Source of the DNA: Kluyveromyces lactis
Taxonomy: Eukaryota; Ascomycota; Saccharomycetes; Saccharomycetales; Saccharomycetaceae
Assembly: GCF_000002515.2 (NCBI RefSeq)
Contig: NC_006040.1
Span: 558,001-622,000 of the forward strand
Reading direction: 5' to 3'
Length of the DNA stretch: 64,000 nt
Positions 54,348 to 64,000 of this stretch are shown here, one piece after another; the stretch's first letter is position 1; every line of letters begins with the position of its first letter. Both the position numbers and the translations under genes were made by a program. The notes under the pieces were generated by a model, which worked only from the letters and a program-made list of their open reading frames with translations, was not told the origin of the DNA and did no database searches.

Positions 54348-54890
54348 CTATTTCAACTGTGTTGTAGGTCTCTTAGCCTGGTAATCCTTGATGGCAGCCT
54401 TGATGGCATCTTCAGCCAACATAGAACAATGCAATTTAACCGGAGGTAAACTCAATTCTCTGGCGATTTCTGTATTTTTAATCTTTGCTGCATCTTCCAA
54501 GGTTTTCCCACGGACCAATTCGGTCATGTATGAAGAAGAAGCGATGGCAGACCCGCACCCGAACGTCTTGAACTTAACGTTTTCTATCACTCCTGTTTCG
54601 TCGTTAACTTGGATTTGCAATTTCATCACATCACCACAAGCTGGGGCACCGACAAGACCCGTTCCAACATTTGGCAAATTCTTGTCTAGAGACCCAACAT
54701 TTCTTGGGTTTGTATAATGATCAATGACCTTTGGATGGTAAAATCTAGCAGAGGCCATGGAAGGACTAGAGCCGACGGTAGGAGCAGTTGCTCTAGCAGC
54801 TGCTACACCGATTATTCTAGTTCCGCCTCCACCGCCGTGCATTAGTGCACTTCCCATCCTCTGTACTGCAAACATTTGTCCTCTAAACAT
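54348..54890 (-). CDS. ISU1: Mitochondrial iron-sulfur cluster scaffold Isu1
   Basis: Predicted 180-residue scaffold on which Nfs1-Isd11 and frataxin build [2Fe-2S] clusters in the matrix. An R/A/S-rich presequence of about 50 residues ends at RFYHPKVIDHYTNPRNVG, the start of the mature protein. The cluster ligands are intact: Cys85 (GAPACGD), Cys112 (FGCGSAIASSS) and Cys155 (KLHCSMLAED). LPPVK (148-152) is the Ssq1 chaperone recognition site. Length fits S. cerevisiae Isu1 (165) with a longer Gly-rich presequence. One gene stands for the duplicates ISU1 and ISU2. ATG at 54888-54890. Confidence 0.97.
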   Translation of the reverse strand: MFRGQMFAVQRMGSALMHGGGGGTRIIGVAAARATAPTVGSSPSMASARFYHPKVIDHYTNPRNVGSLDKNLPNVGTGLVGAPACGDVMKLQIQVNDETGVIENVKFKTFGCGSAIASSSYMTELVRGKTLEDAAKIKNTEIARELSLPPVKLHCSMLAEDAIKAAIKDYQAKRPTTQLK

Positions 54891-56449
54891 TTTTAATTAT
54901 GTGTATGTGTTTTGAATGTTGATCTGTTATCCTGAACTACTAAACCTTGATTCAATATCTGGATTATTGAAGATCTTCGCTCTTGCTATAAAATTACAGT
55001 GATGCATATTATATACACAATAAATGACTCTTATATATATATAATAAAACTCTTAAAAATCCAAAATTCCAGGCGTCGAAGTTTAAATTTCTAATACAAA
55101 ATATTCCATAAGCGTGGTAAACTGGGAAAAAGTGTAAAAAGAAAAAAACAATGAGAAGGAACAAAGAAGATACGGGGAGAAAAGACAAAGCAGCAGAGGA
55201 TACAAGCGTTAACAGCGGTTTCGTATTGTCTTATGTAAGAATCTTTATCCAATGCTACAGGGTGGTGTAAGTCTTGATAAGGAGCCGGCGTGTTGCAAGG
55301 ATATCATTATCATGAACTATTTGCTATAGGAAGAAAGGGAAGAAAGAGCAGTGCAAAACAAGTGACCGAAATACAATTCCAAATCGGATTCGGATTTTAA
55401 TTGGATTTGAATGATGATGATGGCAGTATGACATATGTTGACATTATGCTGTGCGCTCTTTTCTTCATGCCACCCAGTTTACAAAAGTTTGACTGACTCC
55501 TTTCACAATTTTTTTAGTTTTGATGGTTACCCTGGTTTAGTCTCCCGAGTCGTGTGAACAAATTCCGTGGATATTAATTACCACGGTAAGAACGAGCCTT
55601 CTCTTCCCTTTGGTCGTCCCGAAACCAGTGCCAGGGAAAAAAATATTGAAAGTTGAAAATTGTGGAAAAGGCGGCGCGGCCGGCGGCCCACACCGGCAAC
55701 GGACGGAGGTCAAGCGGGGGATAATTACAGAAGGATAGTGGGGGGAGGGACTCTCCCCGCAAGCTGATATGGTGAGGTGTGTGGGTGTTGTATGGGAGAC
55801 CGTCGAATGCAGTGCTGCGGACGAAGATCTCTTGTTTCCGTTTACTAGTGGTCTTCGGTGATTCATTATTGACATATTTTTTTCGCAGTCGTCGCCAGTT
55901 CGAACCCTCATTCGATCCTAACTGCCATCAATTGTTTCTTTTACATATACTACTTATATGTTTGTCTTTTCTGTTTTTATTCGTAATCCTATTTCCCTCC
56001 CATGCTTTATTTCGCTCAATTTTAATACATTTTCCAGACATAATACGATGAGCCTTCCATCTATCTTCCTTGTTTCACTCTTCTAAAATACGTCAGTTGA
56101 TGCATGGATCTCGATCTGCTGCGGCCAATTGTACGGGTGCGTTACTTTTCTTACATTAATAATAATTTCTCTCTCTATGGCGGTTCTGCCCTGCCCACTT
56201 TGTAACTATTTTGAGAATCCACTTAGTTTTTCTGAATCTTATATTGTATCTTTACTATTTGGTGATAATTATAATTGTAATATTGAATGTTAAGTATATA
56301 TTGTATTTATTCTAAGAGCTTAGAATTAAAGCTCACTTTTTTTTTCTTGGAAATGGAACGGTCAACTAGCCCAATATAATACCAGAACTAATCCCGTTAC
56401 TGCCCAATTTTTTGTTTCTCAACAGACTATATCAGGAGTGTCAGTCTAC
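54891..56449. promoter_or_regulatory. Long ISU1/HER1-GIP3 divergent intergenic region
   Basis: About 1.56 kb with no supported gene. It holds a strikingly GC-rich island (about 55660-55790, see findings) and T-rich DNA just before the HER1/GIP3 frame. The 124-codon minus frame at 55537-55911 crosses the GC island and has no family resemblance. Confidence 0.5.
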
Positions 56450-59400
56450 ATGCCGAATTCGTTGGATCTTGACGTCGAAGTGGATTGGTTATATAAGGGG
56501 AAGAAGAAGGTCAGAGCGAATAGGAGATTGGACTCCTCTTCAGCTCCACCGGCTACTCCCTCTGCTCCTGCTCCTGCTTCCACTTCTGTTCCTACTCCTG
56601 CTCCTGGGTCTGCTGGTGTTGCAGAAGCAACACCAGGGGCTGGCACTGACGGTGCTGGACCAGAGAACTCTGCAAGTTCAGAACCTGCTCAAACTCCAAC
56701 TCCCGCGGCAAAGACTCGTAATCGGTCAAGCTCACACTCGCAAGCGAGTCTGAGCCAGACTGCAGCTAACTCTCCAAATACGTCTGGTCGCTCTTTGAAA
56801 CCATCATCTGCTGTCCTTCGGAGGAGCAGCTCGCTGGGCGAAAAACCAAAGAAATCGTTGTTCGGTTCTTTGTTCAATAGGAAACCGCTGCAACCGCTGG
56901 AGTCCCATACAAACGTTTCATCCACATCATCTTCGGTTCCAGCTCCGGTGACTTCTTCCTCTTCTGCGTCGGGCCATTCTGCGTCGACAGCATCGTCATC
57001 GTCCTCGCCAACGCAGGCTTCGACCACAGCTGCTCCGGCTTCTTCTTCTTCTTCTTCTTCTTCCTCCAGAGGAATACCTATTCCTATCAACATCTCGCAA
57101 TTTGCGTCTCATAGACAACAAATATCCCAGTTCCTTAAGGAACCAAACTCTCCGGAAGTTAAGGATATGGCGCCAATTCAACACGATCGTGTCGTGTTGA
57201 ACAAAAATCCAAATAAATCGAAGCATCCACTGCCTATCAAAGAATTGACCGAGATTAATTTGAAAAGAGTTACTTTTGCAGTCGATGAATTTGGTATGGA
57301 CCCTCCTCAACAAATTCCTTCGAGAAAGCCAAAACTGGGTAACGTTCTTGTTCCAAACGACATGATCAGTGATATCCCTTCTATATCTCAAGGTATTACA
57401 ACGACAGCCCAACCTTCCTCACATGGGAATGATCAGCATGGTGCTCTACCAGCATCTGCTTACACAAAAGATTCTAAAGAATACCAACTTGCCTTGGAAA
57501 ATCATAAAAAATGTCTTAAGGAATCGGAGAAACATCAGCAAGAAGCACATTATGCGGCTCAAAGAATTGCCTCCGAAGTTGCCGGTTTCAAATTAAAACC
57601 TTCTACTTCGACAGACCTAAAGCCTTCTGCCAATGGTACTGTGCCAAAATCTGGAGCAGCCACCGACGATGAAGCAAATGCTGAAGCGGGGGTTGTGGCA
57701 GATGAAAAGATTAAGTCTTTGGAGATTGATAAACCTATACATATGCATGAACATCATTTCAAAGAATCTTCGGGTTCTAGTAATGGAACTGGCTCCGAGC
57801 ATGGAGCCAATCCATCTTCGACTAGCGGTACACAGGATGAGAATGGCAATGAGTTGATGTTAGATGTTGTCTACACCAGATGCTGCCATTTGCGTGAAAT
57901 TCTTCCGATTCCTTCTACCTTGAGACAATTAAAGGAGAAAAAGGCACCTTTGCAAACATTAAAGTTTTTGAACCCAAGGCCCACTCTTATTGATATATTG
58001 TCCTTCTCTGATTTTATTGCTATTGTCCCTATCCACAACGTTGTCTTTGATAACGTCGGCCTAAGTCCTGAAATGTTTAAGATAGTCATATCTTCATTAG
58101 TTAAAAGCATCACCCTTGAAAGACTATCGATGAGAAATGTTGTTTTCGATGAGCGTGGATGGAAACTATTGTGTAAATTCTTGATGAGAAATAAATCATT
58201 GACGAAATTAGACATCTCGCAGACCAAAATCAGACATGATCTAGATCTTAAATTACACAGGTCTCAAATGGATTGGTCTTTATTCATTGATGTCTTGCAC
58301 AAGAGACAAGGTAAACCACTAGAAGAGCTACTCCTCAATGGTGTTTCTTTTGCCAATAACTTGCACACTTTCGAAAATATGATAAACGCGTTTTCCTCAA
58401 CTAAGAACGAATTTTCAAGGAAACGTAAGTTGGGTCTCGCTCAATCTCAGATAGCTTCCTCAGAACAGTTAGAAATTCTATTTAGATGGATGTCTGAAAA
58501 TGATATCATCGGTGTTGATTTGGCATTTAATGACTTCGAAAATTTGACAAAACCAATTATCAAAGAGCTTTCGCAACGCAGCTTCGACTCATTACAATAC
58601 TTCACATTGAATTCAACAAACATTCAATCGGTGCAAGAGGCTGCATTGATTATAAGGGAACTATCAAAATTACCGAAACTTTATTTCTTAGATCTATCGG
58701 GATTGCCTTCATTATTCCCTGCAATCTTTCCTTATTTGAACAAATATCTACCGCGTTTCCCTTCTCTAAAAAGATTACATTTTGATTCTAATGAATGGAC
58801 CTATAAGGACATTTCTCTTGTAACACAGATTTTACCCAAGTGTAAAGAGCTTTTACATGTTTCAATGATGAACCAACCACAAGAATCATGGGCAATGAGT
58901 GCAGCTGTATTTCTATATGATTGTATCAAGAATAGCGATAAGTTGATTAACTTGGACTTCAACTACGAGAACATTCCAGAGGAAATCAATTCAAGAATAG
59001 CAATAGCATTAGTTAGAAACGCGCAGAAGTCAATTGACTCTAATTGGCAATTGGACGAACTTTCATCGCAGGACGATTTACTTTTCGATGGTGAACTAAT
59101 CAGTGAAACAGCCGGTAATATTTTAGATAAGCTCAATGACTCTGCTAAGCTTCAAGAAGATTCGACGAAAAGGTATTTACTCAAGCGTTATTGGGAAAAA
59201 ATCCACACGATTCATGCCAATGTTCAAAAAACCATAGACAGCATGTTCGAACAAAGAATTTCAAAAGAATTGTCATTACAGAGCAAAGAAAATTTATTAA
59301 GACTTATTTTCATGGAAAATACCTTAGGAAATATCCTAGAATACTTGTCCACTAATCCGTATATCCAGGAATTAAATTATGCCAAGAATAAAGATGATGA

Positions 59401-60286
59401 TAATTATTCTTCTAGTGATGAGAGACCAGTACTGAAGCATGTTGACTCCGAAAGAATAATGTATGCGAAACCACTTGTCGATCCTATTGACCAGGACATT
59501 GATCAAGAGCTAGAACACGAGCAAGATTCGAACAGTGCTAAACCCCATCTGATGGCTACTGATTCTGGTAGGACCATTGATGTGACTACAGGTAGGCCGA
59601 TCTTAACGAAGACAAGTTCTCAACGTTCTATTTTCGGTAAAAAGCAAGAAGAGGAAGAAGGTGAATTGCACAAATGGGGGTTCTTCGTTCAACAACAGCG
59701 ATCCATATACCCAGAAAACACGCCTATGTCTAAGTATCAACAACAGCAACAGCATAAGCATGCACAAAGGAAGGAACCACAATTGTCACAAATCGTTGAA
59801 AAACCACGAGAACAAGTGCAGACTTCACAGAAAACCGGGCAGCCTGCAGCTACACCGACTGCATCTACCCCTCCAACTTCTTCAAATTCCATTCCTGCTC
59901 TGTCTAAATCCGCGGCATCTGCAAAGCTCATTGGGAAGATTCCATCTGGTACGGAACTTCGTGAGGCTATCATCAAAGCGAAAGGTATCAATTCCATTGA
60001 AGACTTGATTGATAATGTTAATTGTCAACAAGTCAAGTTGGATAATATTTATGGTATCCAAGTTGAACCACCTGCTGATGCAAAGCCATTAGTTTTATCA
60101 CCTGGAGGAAGACCGGACGGGAACGTGAGTCATGATGAGAGACACTCCGCGCAGGAAAATGGATTCCCATCTGAAAGTGAAGATAGTTATGTCGAAGATG
60201 AAACCACCACCGAACAACTCAACGTTGACGAGACATATGACAAGTTGTTGAACAATTTGAGTCGTGTTCGTTCTAACAGAGGATAA
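56450..60286 (+). CDS. HER1: Leucine-rich PP1-binding protein, Her1/Gip3 family
   Basis: Predicted 1278-residue protein standing for the S. cerevisiae duplicates HER1 (YOR227W) and GIP3 (YPL137C). ATG at 56450 (MPNSLDLDVEVDWLYKGKKK); codons before it reach a GTG only. The N-terminal 250 residues are Ser/Pro/Ala-rich and disordered. KRVTFAVDEFG has the PP1 docking motif RVxF as R273-V-T-F276, in line with Gip3 binding Glc7. The central region (about 490-880) is a leucine-rich-repeat-like array (ITLERLSMRNVVFDERGWKL, LTKLDISQTKI, ELLLNGVSF, FLDLSGLPSL). The acidic, Gln-rich C-terminus ends with short conserved helices (GTELREAIIKAKGINSIEDL). Molecular role is not established. Confidence 0.88.
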   Translation: MPNSLDLDVEVDWLYKGKKKVRANRRLDSSSAPPATPSAPAPASTSVPTPAPGSAGVAEATPGAGTDGAGPENSASSEPAQTPTPAAKTRNRSSSHSQASLSQTAANSPNTSGRSLKPSSAVLRRSSSLGEKPKKSLFGSLFNRKPLQPLESHTNVSSTSSSVPAPVTSSSSASGHSASTASSSSSPTQASTTAAPASSSSSSSSSRGIPIPINISQFASHRQQISQFLKEPNSPEVKDMAPIQHDRVVLNKNPNKSKHPLPIKELTEINLKRVTFAVDEFGMDPPQQIPSRKPKLGNVLVPNDMISDIPSISQGITTTAQPSSHGNDQHGALPASAYTKDSKEYQLALENHKKCLKESEKHQQEAHYAAQRIASEVAGFKLKPSTSTDLKPSANGTVPKSGAATDDEANAEAGVVADEKIKSLEIDKPIHMHEHHFKESSGSSNGTGSEHGANPSSTSGTQDENGNELMLDVVYTRCCHLREILPIPSTLRQLKEKKAPLQTLKFLNPRPTLIDILSFSDFIAIVPIHNVVFDNVGLSPEMFKIVISSLVKSITLERLSMRNVVFDERGWKLLCKFLMRNKSLTKLDISQTKIRHDLDLKLHRSQMDWSLFIDVLHKRQGKPLEELLLNGVSFANNLHTFENMINAFSSTKNEFSRKRKLGLAQSQIASSEQLEILFRWMSENDIIGVDLAFNDFENLTKPIIKELSQRSFDSLQYFTLNSTNIQSVQEAALIIRELSKLPKLYFLDLSGLPSLFPAIFPYLNKYLPRFPSLKRLHFDSNEWTYKDISLVTQILPKCKELLHVSMMNQPQESWAMSAAVFLYDCIKNSDKLINLDFNYENIPEEINSRIAIALVRNAQKSIDSNWQLDELSSQDDLLFDGELISETAGNILDKLNDSAKLQEDSTKRYLLKRYWEKIHTIHANVQKTIDSMFEQRISKELSLQSKENLLRLIFMENTLGNILEYLSTNPYIQELNYAKNKDDDNYSSSDERPVLKHVDSERIMYAKPLVDPIDQDIDQELEHEQDSNSAKPHLMATDSGRTIDVTTGRPILTKTSSQRSIFGKKQEEEEGELHKWGFFVQQQRSIYPENTPMSKYQQQQQHKHAQRKEPQLSQIVEKPREQVQTSQKTGQPAATPTASTPPTSSNSIPALSKSAASAKLIGKIPSGTELREAIIKAKGINSIEDLIDNVNCQQVKLDNIYGIQVEPPADAKPLVLSPGGRPDGNVSHDERHSAQENGFPSESEDSYVEDETTTEQLNVDETYDKLLNNLSRVRSNRG

Positions 60287-60434
60287 ATAAATATTTTTGC
60301 ATAAACAAAAGTACATATGGACGTGCCACACACACAATAAATAAAACTAGGTACAGGAAGACCAAAACAAGCGCCATGGTGAATAAAATTAACGATGAAC
60401 GGTGTATCACTGGCAGGAAGTAAAGCATACATTT

Positions 60435-61286
60435 TCATGATAATGACAATGTTCTTAGGATTGGTCTATAATATTTGTCCATTCCGAATACGATCTCTGA
60501 TCCCAATCTGCTTATTCCAATATATCCGGTACAAATAAGCAGCAATATGAAGTTCATTATTCTTTTACGAGTCTTTAGACTACGGACATGCATATATTGA
60601 ACGGTTCCAGCGATAATATGATACGATCCTAAACCAATAAGAGCAACCAAGGGGCCATATCCGAGACCTATCCTCACCAAAGCACCTCTGTCTTTATCTA
60701 GTAGCCATTTGACAAAATCAAAGTCTATATCAACTTTCGCCGTATTTGGCAGCCATTTCATGAGGGCACCATGAAAGAATAATACTGGAGTTAACAACCA
60801 TCCTGTAAGCTCTTGTGGATTATATTGAAGGTTTCTCTTGATCCCAATAAAGTACCCACTTAAACCACCTACAAGACCAATTCTAGATTGTGCAAGTGAC
60901 TGAGTATCCAGCAAGGATTCGGCATTATGTGTTTTCGAAGAAGTAGGCAGCTTCCTCATTATTCTCAAGGCAAATCCGGATAATATATGTATTGATATCC
61001 CAGTCCAAATCAACTTAGATCCAAGTCCAGATGTGAGTTCTCTAACCATCATTAAAGCATCGTTTGGAAAAGAGGAGGGCTCAAGAGCAGGAATTATTAG
61101 GGCATTGATACCGTGTAACGGAAAGTACGTTACTAGAGGGAATAAAGACCATTTTTGCGTCCACCTTAGCCATTTCTTAATATTCAACACTAAATTGACG
61201 CTGGCATCCTCGGGGGTTTTTGCTAAATCGGGGTCGATGTGTTTGGTCGGAATGGGCTTCAACGGTGTCAATTTCGCAGCAGTCAT
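60435..61286 (-). CDS. MCP1: Mitochondrial membrane protein Mcp1
   Basis: Predicted 283-residue integral membrane protein. S. cerevisiae Mcp1 sits in the outer mitochondrial membrane, recruits Vps13 and suppresses loss of ERMES. ATG at 61284-61286 (MTAAKLTPLKPIPTKHIDPD); upstream codons reach a TTG only. The two internally similar halves contain paired His and hydrophobic segments: LVTYFPLHGINALIIPAL with SKLIWTGISIHILSGFALR, and LTGWLLTPVLFFHGALMKWL with GLGYGPLVALIGLGSYHIIAG. Five membrane segments are likely. Position matches YOR228C after HER1. Confidence 0.9.
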   Translation of the reverse strand: MTAAKLTPLKPIPTKHIDPDLAKTPEDASVNLVLNIKKWLRWTQKWSLFPLVTYFPLHGINALIIPALEPSSFPNDALMMVRELTSGLGSKLIWTGISIHILSGFALRIMRKLPTSSKTHNAESLLDTQSLAQSRIGLVGGLSGYFIGIKRNLQYNPQELTGWLLTPVLFFHGALMKWLPNTAKVDIDFDFVKWLLDKDRGALVRIGLGYGPLVALIGLGSYHIIAGTVQYMHVRSLKTRKRIMNFILLLICTGYIGISRLGSEIVFGMDKYYRPILRTLSLS

Positions 61287-61629
61287 GAAGTTTATCAATT
61301 ATAAGTCAGCGAATCACGCACTTGTTCATATACTCAAAGGGCAAGTGATATTTCTGAGAATCTTGGTATATCTGTTTCTTAATTTGATGTTGGCTTATTC
61401 ATTACATTCCATCTTTACACATTGCATCAGAAAAGGAATATTAAAATGTAAAAACCATTACACGAATCGATGAAGGTAAAATAAACAGAGAAATAACACA
61501 AATATGGCCTGTGAAGGGTACATGAATGGTTGCATTTGAATATTACAAAGAATATACTTCATTTTTTCTGCCTAGATATTTATCATCATAAGATAACTCC
61601 AGTATAGGATTGAATTTACAGTATTCACG
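61287..61629. promoter_or_regulatory. MCP1/SPP1 divergent promoter region
   Basis: About 340 bases between divergent starts; no motif named. Confidence 0.45.
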
Positions 61630-62658
61630 ATGTCATTACCTAGTTGGTGCCCCAGGTATGACAGCAGGAAACACGACCCAAAAACTGGGGAAGAAGTTTA
61701 TTGTATATGTAAGAAACCAGACACTGGGGAGTTGATGGTAGGATGTGATGGATGTGATGATTGGTTTCATTTTTCCTGTTTAAAGATCCCCGAGAAATAT
61801 AGAGATCTCGTTTTTTCATTCTACTGTTCGTATTGTAGTGCTGGAATTACAGGACCGGCATTGATAAATGGCGGCAAACTACCGAAAACTCTTTGGAAGA
61901 GGAAATGCAGGCTCCCTGAATGCTATACAGAGTGTGATGCCAATTCAAGAAGCAAATATTGTTCAAAGAAACATGCTGTTCAATACGTTCAAAGCATTGT
62001 TGATAAGTTAAATCTACCTGGCGTAGATAAGATTGCATTGTTGAGACAGCTTCTAAACGAGACAACATCATTGGAGGAATTTAAAACGCTAGGACGAGAC
62101 AAGCTTCCAGAAGTCACGTCACCTTTATCCAAAGATCAATATTCCAAGTTGCTAGAAAATGATCAGCATTTAAACAAATTAATTAACGAACACGATGAGT
62201 TGGTTTCGGTCAAGCTTTCAAAACTAAATGAAGAAGATGCAGTAATAGAGAAATACGTCAACTGGATCGGTGAAGTTAACGAGAGATTATCCCCACATTT
62301 CAATCAGCCTACAGGTCGAAAGAAGTCGAAAAGTGCAAGTAAAGTTACAATATGCGGCTACCATAATGAGTTCACGATCCCTCGGTCAGTTGAGGAGTTT
62401 TTAGATAAGCTACTTCAGTTGAAAGAAGACGAAAACAGTAATATCACATCAGTTGACGGTGTTTGTGTAAAGACAAAATGTGCTAAGCATCAGGATTGGA
62501 TTACATTGTCCCAAAACGATCTCTCGGAACAGAAGGACTCTCTAGAAAACGTCAAAAGAAGACTCGATTTACTAATTAGCGTCAGAACGAACCAATTGAG
62601 AATCTCATTCTTCGAACAAGAGATGTCCAATCGCGTCCTACCCGGTGTTAAGACCTAG
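61630..62658 (+). CDS. SPP1: COMPASS PHD-finger subunit Spp1
   Basis: Predicted 342-residue subunit of the Set1/COMPASS H3K4 methyltransferase. It promotes trimethylation and, in meiosis, links H3K4me3 sites to the axis through Mer2. The PHD finger spans about residues 25-70 (CICKKPDTGELMVGCDGCDDW, HFSCLKIPEKYRDL, SFYCSYCSAG), with the aromatic cage Trp in CDDWFHFSC. A second Cys-rich motif follows (KCRLPECYTECDANSRSKYC). The C-terminal half is helical, with QDWITLSQNDL and a predicted coiled coil. Length matches S. cerevisiae Spp1 (353). ATG at 61630. UME1 follows on the same strand, as in YPL138/YPL139. Confidence 0.94.
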   Translation: MSLPSWCPRYDSRKHDPKTGEEVYCICKKPDTGELMVGCDGCDDWFHFSCLKIPEKYRDLVFSFYCSYCSAGITGPALINGGKLPKTLWKRKCRLPECYTECDANSRSKYCSKKHAVQYVQSIVDKLNLPGVDKIALLRQLLNETTSLEEFKTLGRDKLPEVTSPLSKDQYSKLLENDQHLNKLINEHDELVSVKLSKLNEEDAVIEKYVNWIGEVNERLSPHFNQPTGRKKSKSASKVTICGYHNEFTIPRSVEEFLDKLLQLKEDENSNITSVDGVCVKTKCAKHQDWITLSQNDLSEQKDSLENVKRRLDLLISVRTNQLRISFFEQEMSNRVLPGVKT

Positions 62659-63114
62659 CTCATATCTAATGTGTCACTTTTCTGTCATTACAATGAAGGC
62701 GAAACGCTTATATTTAACTTGTAGCATCAACTAGCAAGAAAAGCATGTATAAATAATTTAACCTAATACAAACATCAGGTTTTTCATATGCTTCTAGTCC
62801 AATAATTGAACGTATATAAGCTTTATCCTATCGTAAACCTAATTCATCTAATCGTCACATAGTTAAAGTCACTTACCATGTTATTCATTCTATGAGAAAA
62901 CAATATAAAAATGAAAAACCAATGAGCTCAATATCACCATTAAGGTCTGGTTGTTTTACGAAATATAAAGGGGCAGGACAAAAGATAGCAGACATACCTT
63001 ATAATTGTATCTCCTATTAGGAACCTCTATTCTCTCGCTGTAAGTTTCAAAGATATTGGTTTTGTGGTAAGCGTTTGGAGGAAGCTTTTAAACACATAAA
63101 CTTACAAACAAAAT
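62659..63114. promoter_or_regulatory. SPP1 3' flank and UME1 promoter
   Basis: About 460 bases, AT-rich, with no gene and no motif I would name. Confidence 0.45.
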
Positions 63115-64000
63115 ATGGCAACAGATATCAGAACAAACAAGGTTAAGAACGAAGAGTTCAAGATCTGGAAGAAAACTATCCCATCCTTGTATGAGCATAT
63201 CTCTACATTGCAACCTAAAATCTTTAGCCCTTCTGAAAGTGCCCAGTCACCTGAAAGGAGAGTTTTGTTCACCGAACTTATCTCGGAAGAGGCAGATAAG
63301 GGTTTATTGAACACGTCTATTTACTATTCGCAACGGAGCGAAATATACGAGATTGGTGTACAGCTGCCTATTGGAGCTTATACAAGTCATGATGATAAAG
63401 AGCTACCACAGCCTAGGTACAGCGAATTTTTCTCAGAGCCTGCCAATGCAAAATGGGTTTTCGAGGGACAGTCCATTGCGTCATTCAAAGCTAACCATTC
63501 CACATCGGCTCTGATTGTAATGAGTAAAAAGGGTACACTCGCATGGTACAATGGCTCTAGTAAGAAACCATTGAAAAGTTTAGAAAGATCTTCAGAAAAA
63601 GATGTTACGGCTGACTTCGATATTTCAACTGATGGAAAATATGTGGTCAGATTCGAATCTCCGGTTCCAGAATCTGCACAGAGCGGAACGAAAATCACCG
63701 TCATCAACAATACTGACAATATAGGTGACGTGCTACATACCATTACATTGCCAAATACCAAACAGGCTCGGTGCGTTAAATTCCACACTGCTACATTGTT
63801 CAGCACAGTCACTGAGGATAATCTGTTAAGATTTTGGGATATTAGAGCTCGAGATGAAATGTTATTTAGCTTGGCCTTGCACTCAATTTCCAGTTCTAGT
63901 GAGGGTTCGACTGCAGGATCAGAAGTTGAAGATGATGGTACGATAAACGTTGTTGAAGCATCGAAACAGTTTGATACTCTTTTCATTACTGGTTCTGATG
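63115..64000 (+). CDS. UME1: Transcriptional repressor Ume1, 5' part (runs off window)
   Basis: The frame opens at ATG 63115 and is still open at the window end (295 codons). MATDIRTNKVKNEEFKIWKK followed by TIPSLYEHISTLQP is the Ume1/Wtm N-terminus. WD-type segments follow (AKWVFEGQSIASFKANHST, ARCVKFHTATLFSTVTEDNL, LRFWDIRARDEM). Ume1 is a WD40 subunit of Rpd3 histone deacetylase complexes that represses early meiotic genes. The S. cerevisiae protein is 460 residues, so about a third is missing to the right. Order SPP1-UME1 agrees with YPL138C/YPL139C. Confidence 0.92.
   Translation, partial: MATDIRTNKVKNEEFKIWKKTIPSLYEHISTLQPKIFSPSESAQSPERRVLFTELISEEADKGLLNTSIYYSQRSEIYEIGVQLPIGAYTSHDDKELPQPRYSEFFSEPANAKWVFEGQSIASFKANHSTSALIVMSKKGTLAWYNGSSKKPLKSLERSSEKDVTADFDISTDGKYVVRFESPVPESAQSGTKITVINNTDNIGDVLHTITLPNTKQARCVKFHTATLFSTVTEDNLLRFWDIRARDEMLFSLALHSISSSSEGSTAGSEVEDDGTINVVEASKQFDTLFITGSD

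Noticed and set aside
55537-55911. 124-codon minus-strand frame across the GC-rich island
   Set aside because: Open mainly because GC-rich DNA has few stop codons. No recognisable domain and no supporting neighbourhood.

Overview
The window looks like nuclear DNA of a budding yeast of the Kluyveromyces type (a Saccharomycetaceae lineage that did not undergo whole-genome duplication). The evidence is closely packed, mostly intronless genes in AT-rich DNA, introns with GTATGT donors and TACTAAC-like branch points, and proteins that match Saccharomyces cerevisiae families throughout. I can support the genus only loosely and do not name a species. From RNY1 to the right edge the genes merge two S. 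cerevisiae segments: the RNY1-SPC29-KAP120-NAN1-HHO1-TBF1-TAF14-RPL5-COX11-RDS2-ODC1-ISU1-GIP3-SPP1-UME1 run of chromosome XVI, and the PTP2-NPT1-RPB10-MGM1-STE4-SAS5-AIM41-RUD3-RFC1-STE13-RCN2-MCT1-ODC2-DSC3-RPB8-ISU2-HER1-MCP1 run of chromosome XV. Both run in consistent relative orientation. This is the classic picture of a pre-duplication chromosome.

Layout. Positions 1-3.2 kb hold the divergent pair PSF2/ARG2 (neighbours on S. cerevisiae chromosome X), followed by a tRNA-Cys, which marks the join to the next block. From 4 to 19.5 kb lie RNY1, SPC29, PTP2, KAP120, NPT1, NAN1 and RPB10. From 20 to 32 kb lie MGM1, HHO1 (linker histone, with an intron and an unexplained frame change), TBF1, STE4 and a tandem pair of YEATS-domain genes, SAS5 and TAF14, each with a tiny first exon and a 5' intron. 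From 32 to 44.5 kb lie AIM41, RUD3, RFC1, STE13, RPL5, RCN2 and COX11. From 44.7 to 64 kb lie RDS2, MCT1, the oxodicarboxylate carrier, a minus-strand H/ACA snoRNA (snR35 type), DSC3, an MTP18-family gene, RPB8, ISU1, a HER1/GIP3 gene, MCP1, SPP1 and the first part of UME1, which runs off the end.

The genes are housekeeping genes rather than one pathway, with several themes: chromatin and transcription (HHO1, TBF1, SAS5, TAF14, SPP1, UME1, RPB8, RPB10), mitochondria (MGM1, COX11, MCT1, ODC, ISU1, MTP18, MCP1, AIM41, ARG2), replication (PSF2, RFC1), mating (STE4, STE13) and ribosome biogenesis (NAN1, RPL5, snR35). I saw no transposon, viral fossil, centromere or CRISPR-like array.

The observations most worth following are the HHO1 frame change at a GAG-AGG-G site, the paired 5' introns of the two adjacent YEATS genes, the snR35-type guide whose two arms match 18S rRNA around the hypermodified uridine of helix 31, and a possible 3' intron in RCN2 immediately after its calcineurin-docking motif.
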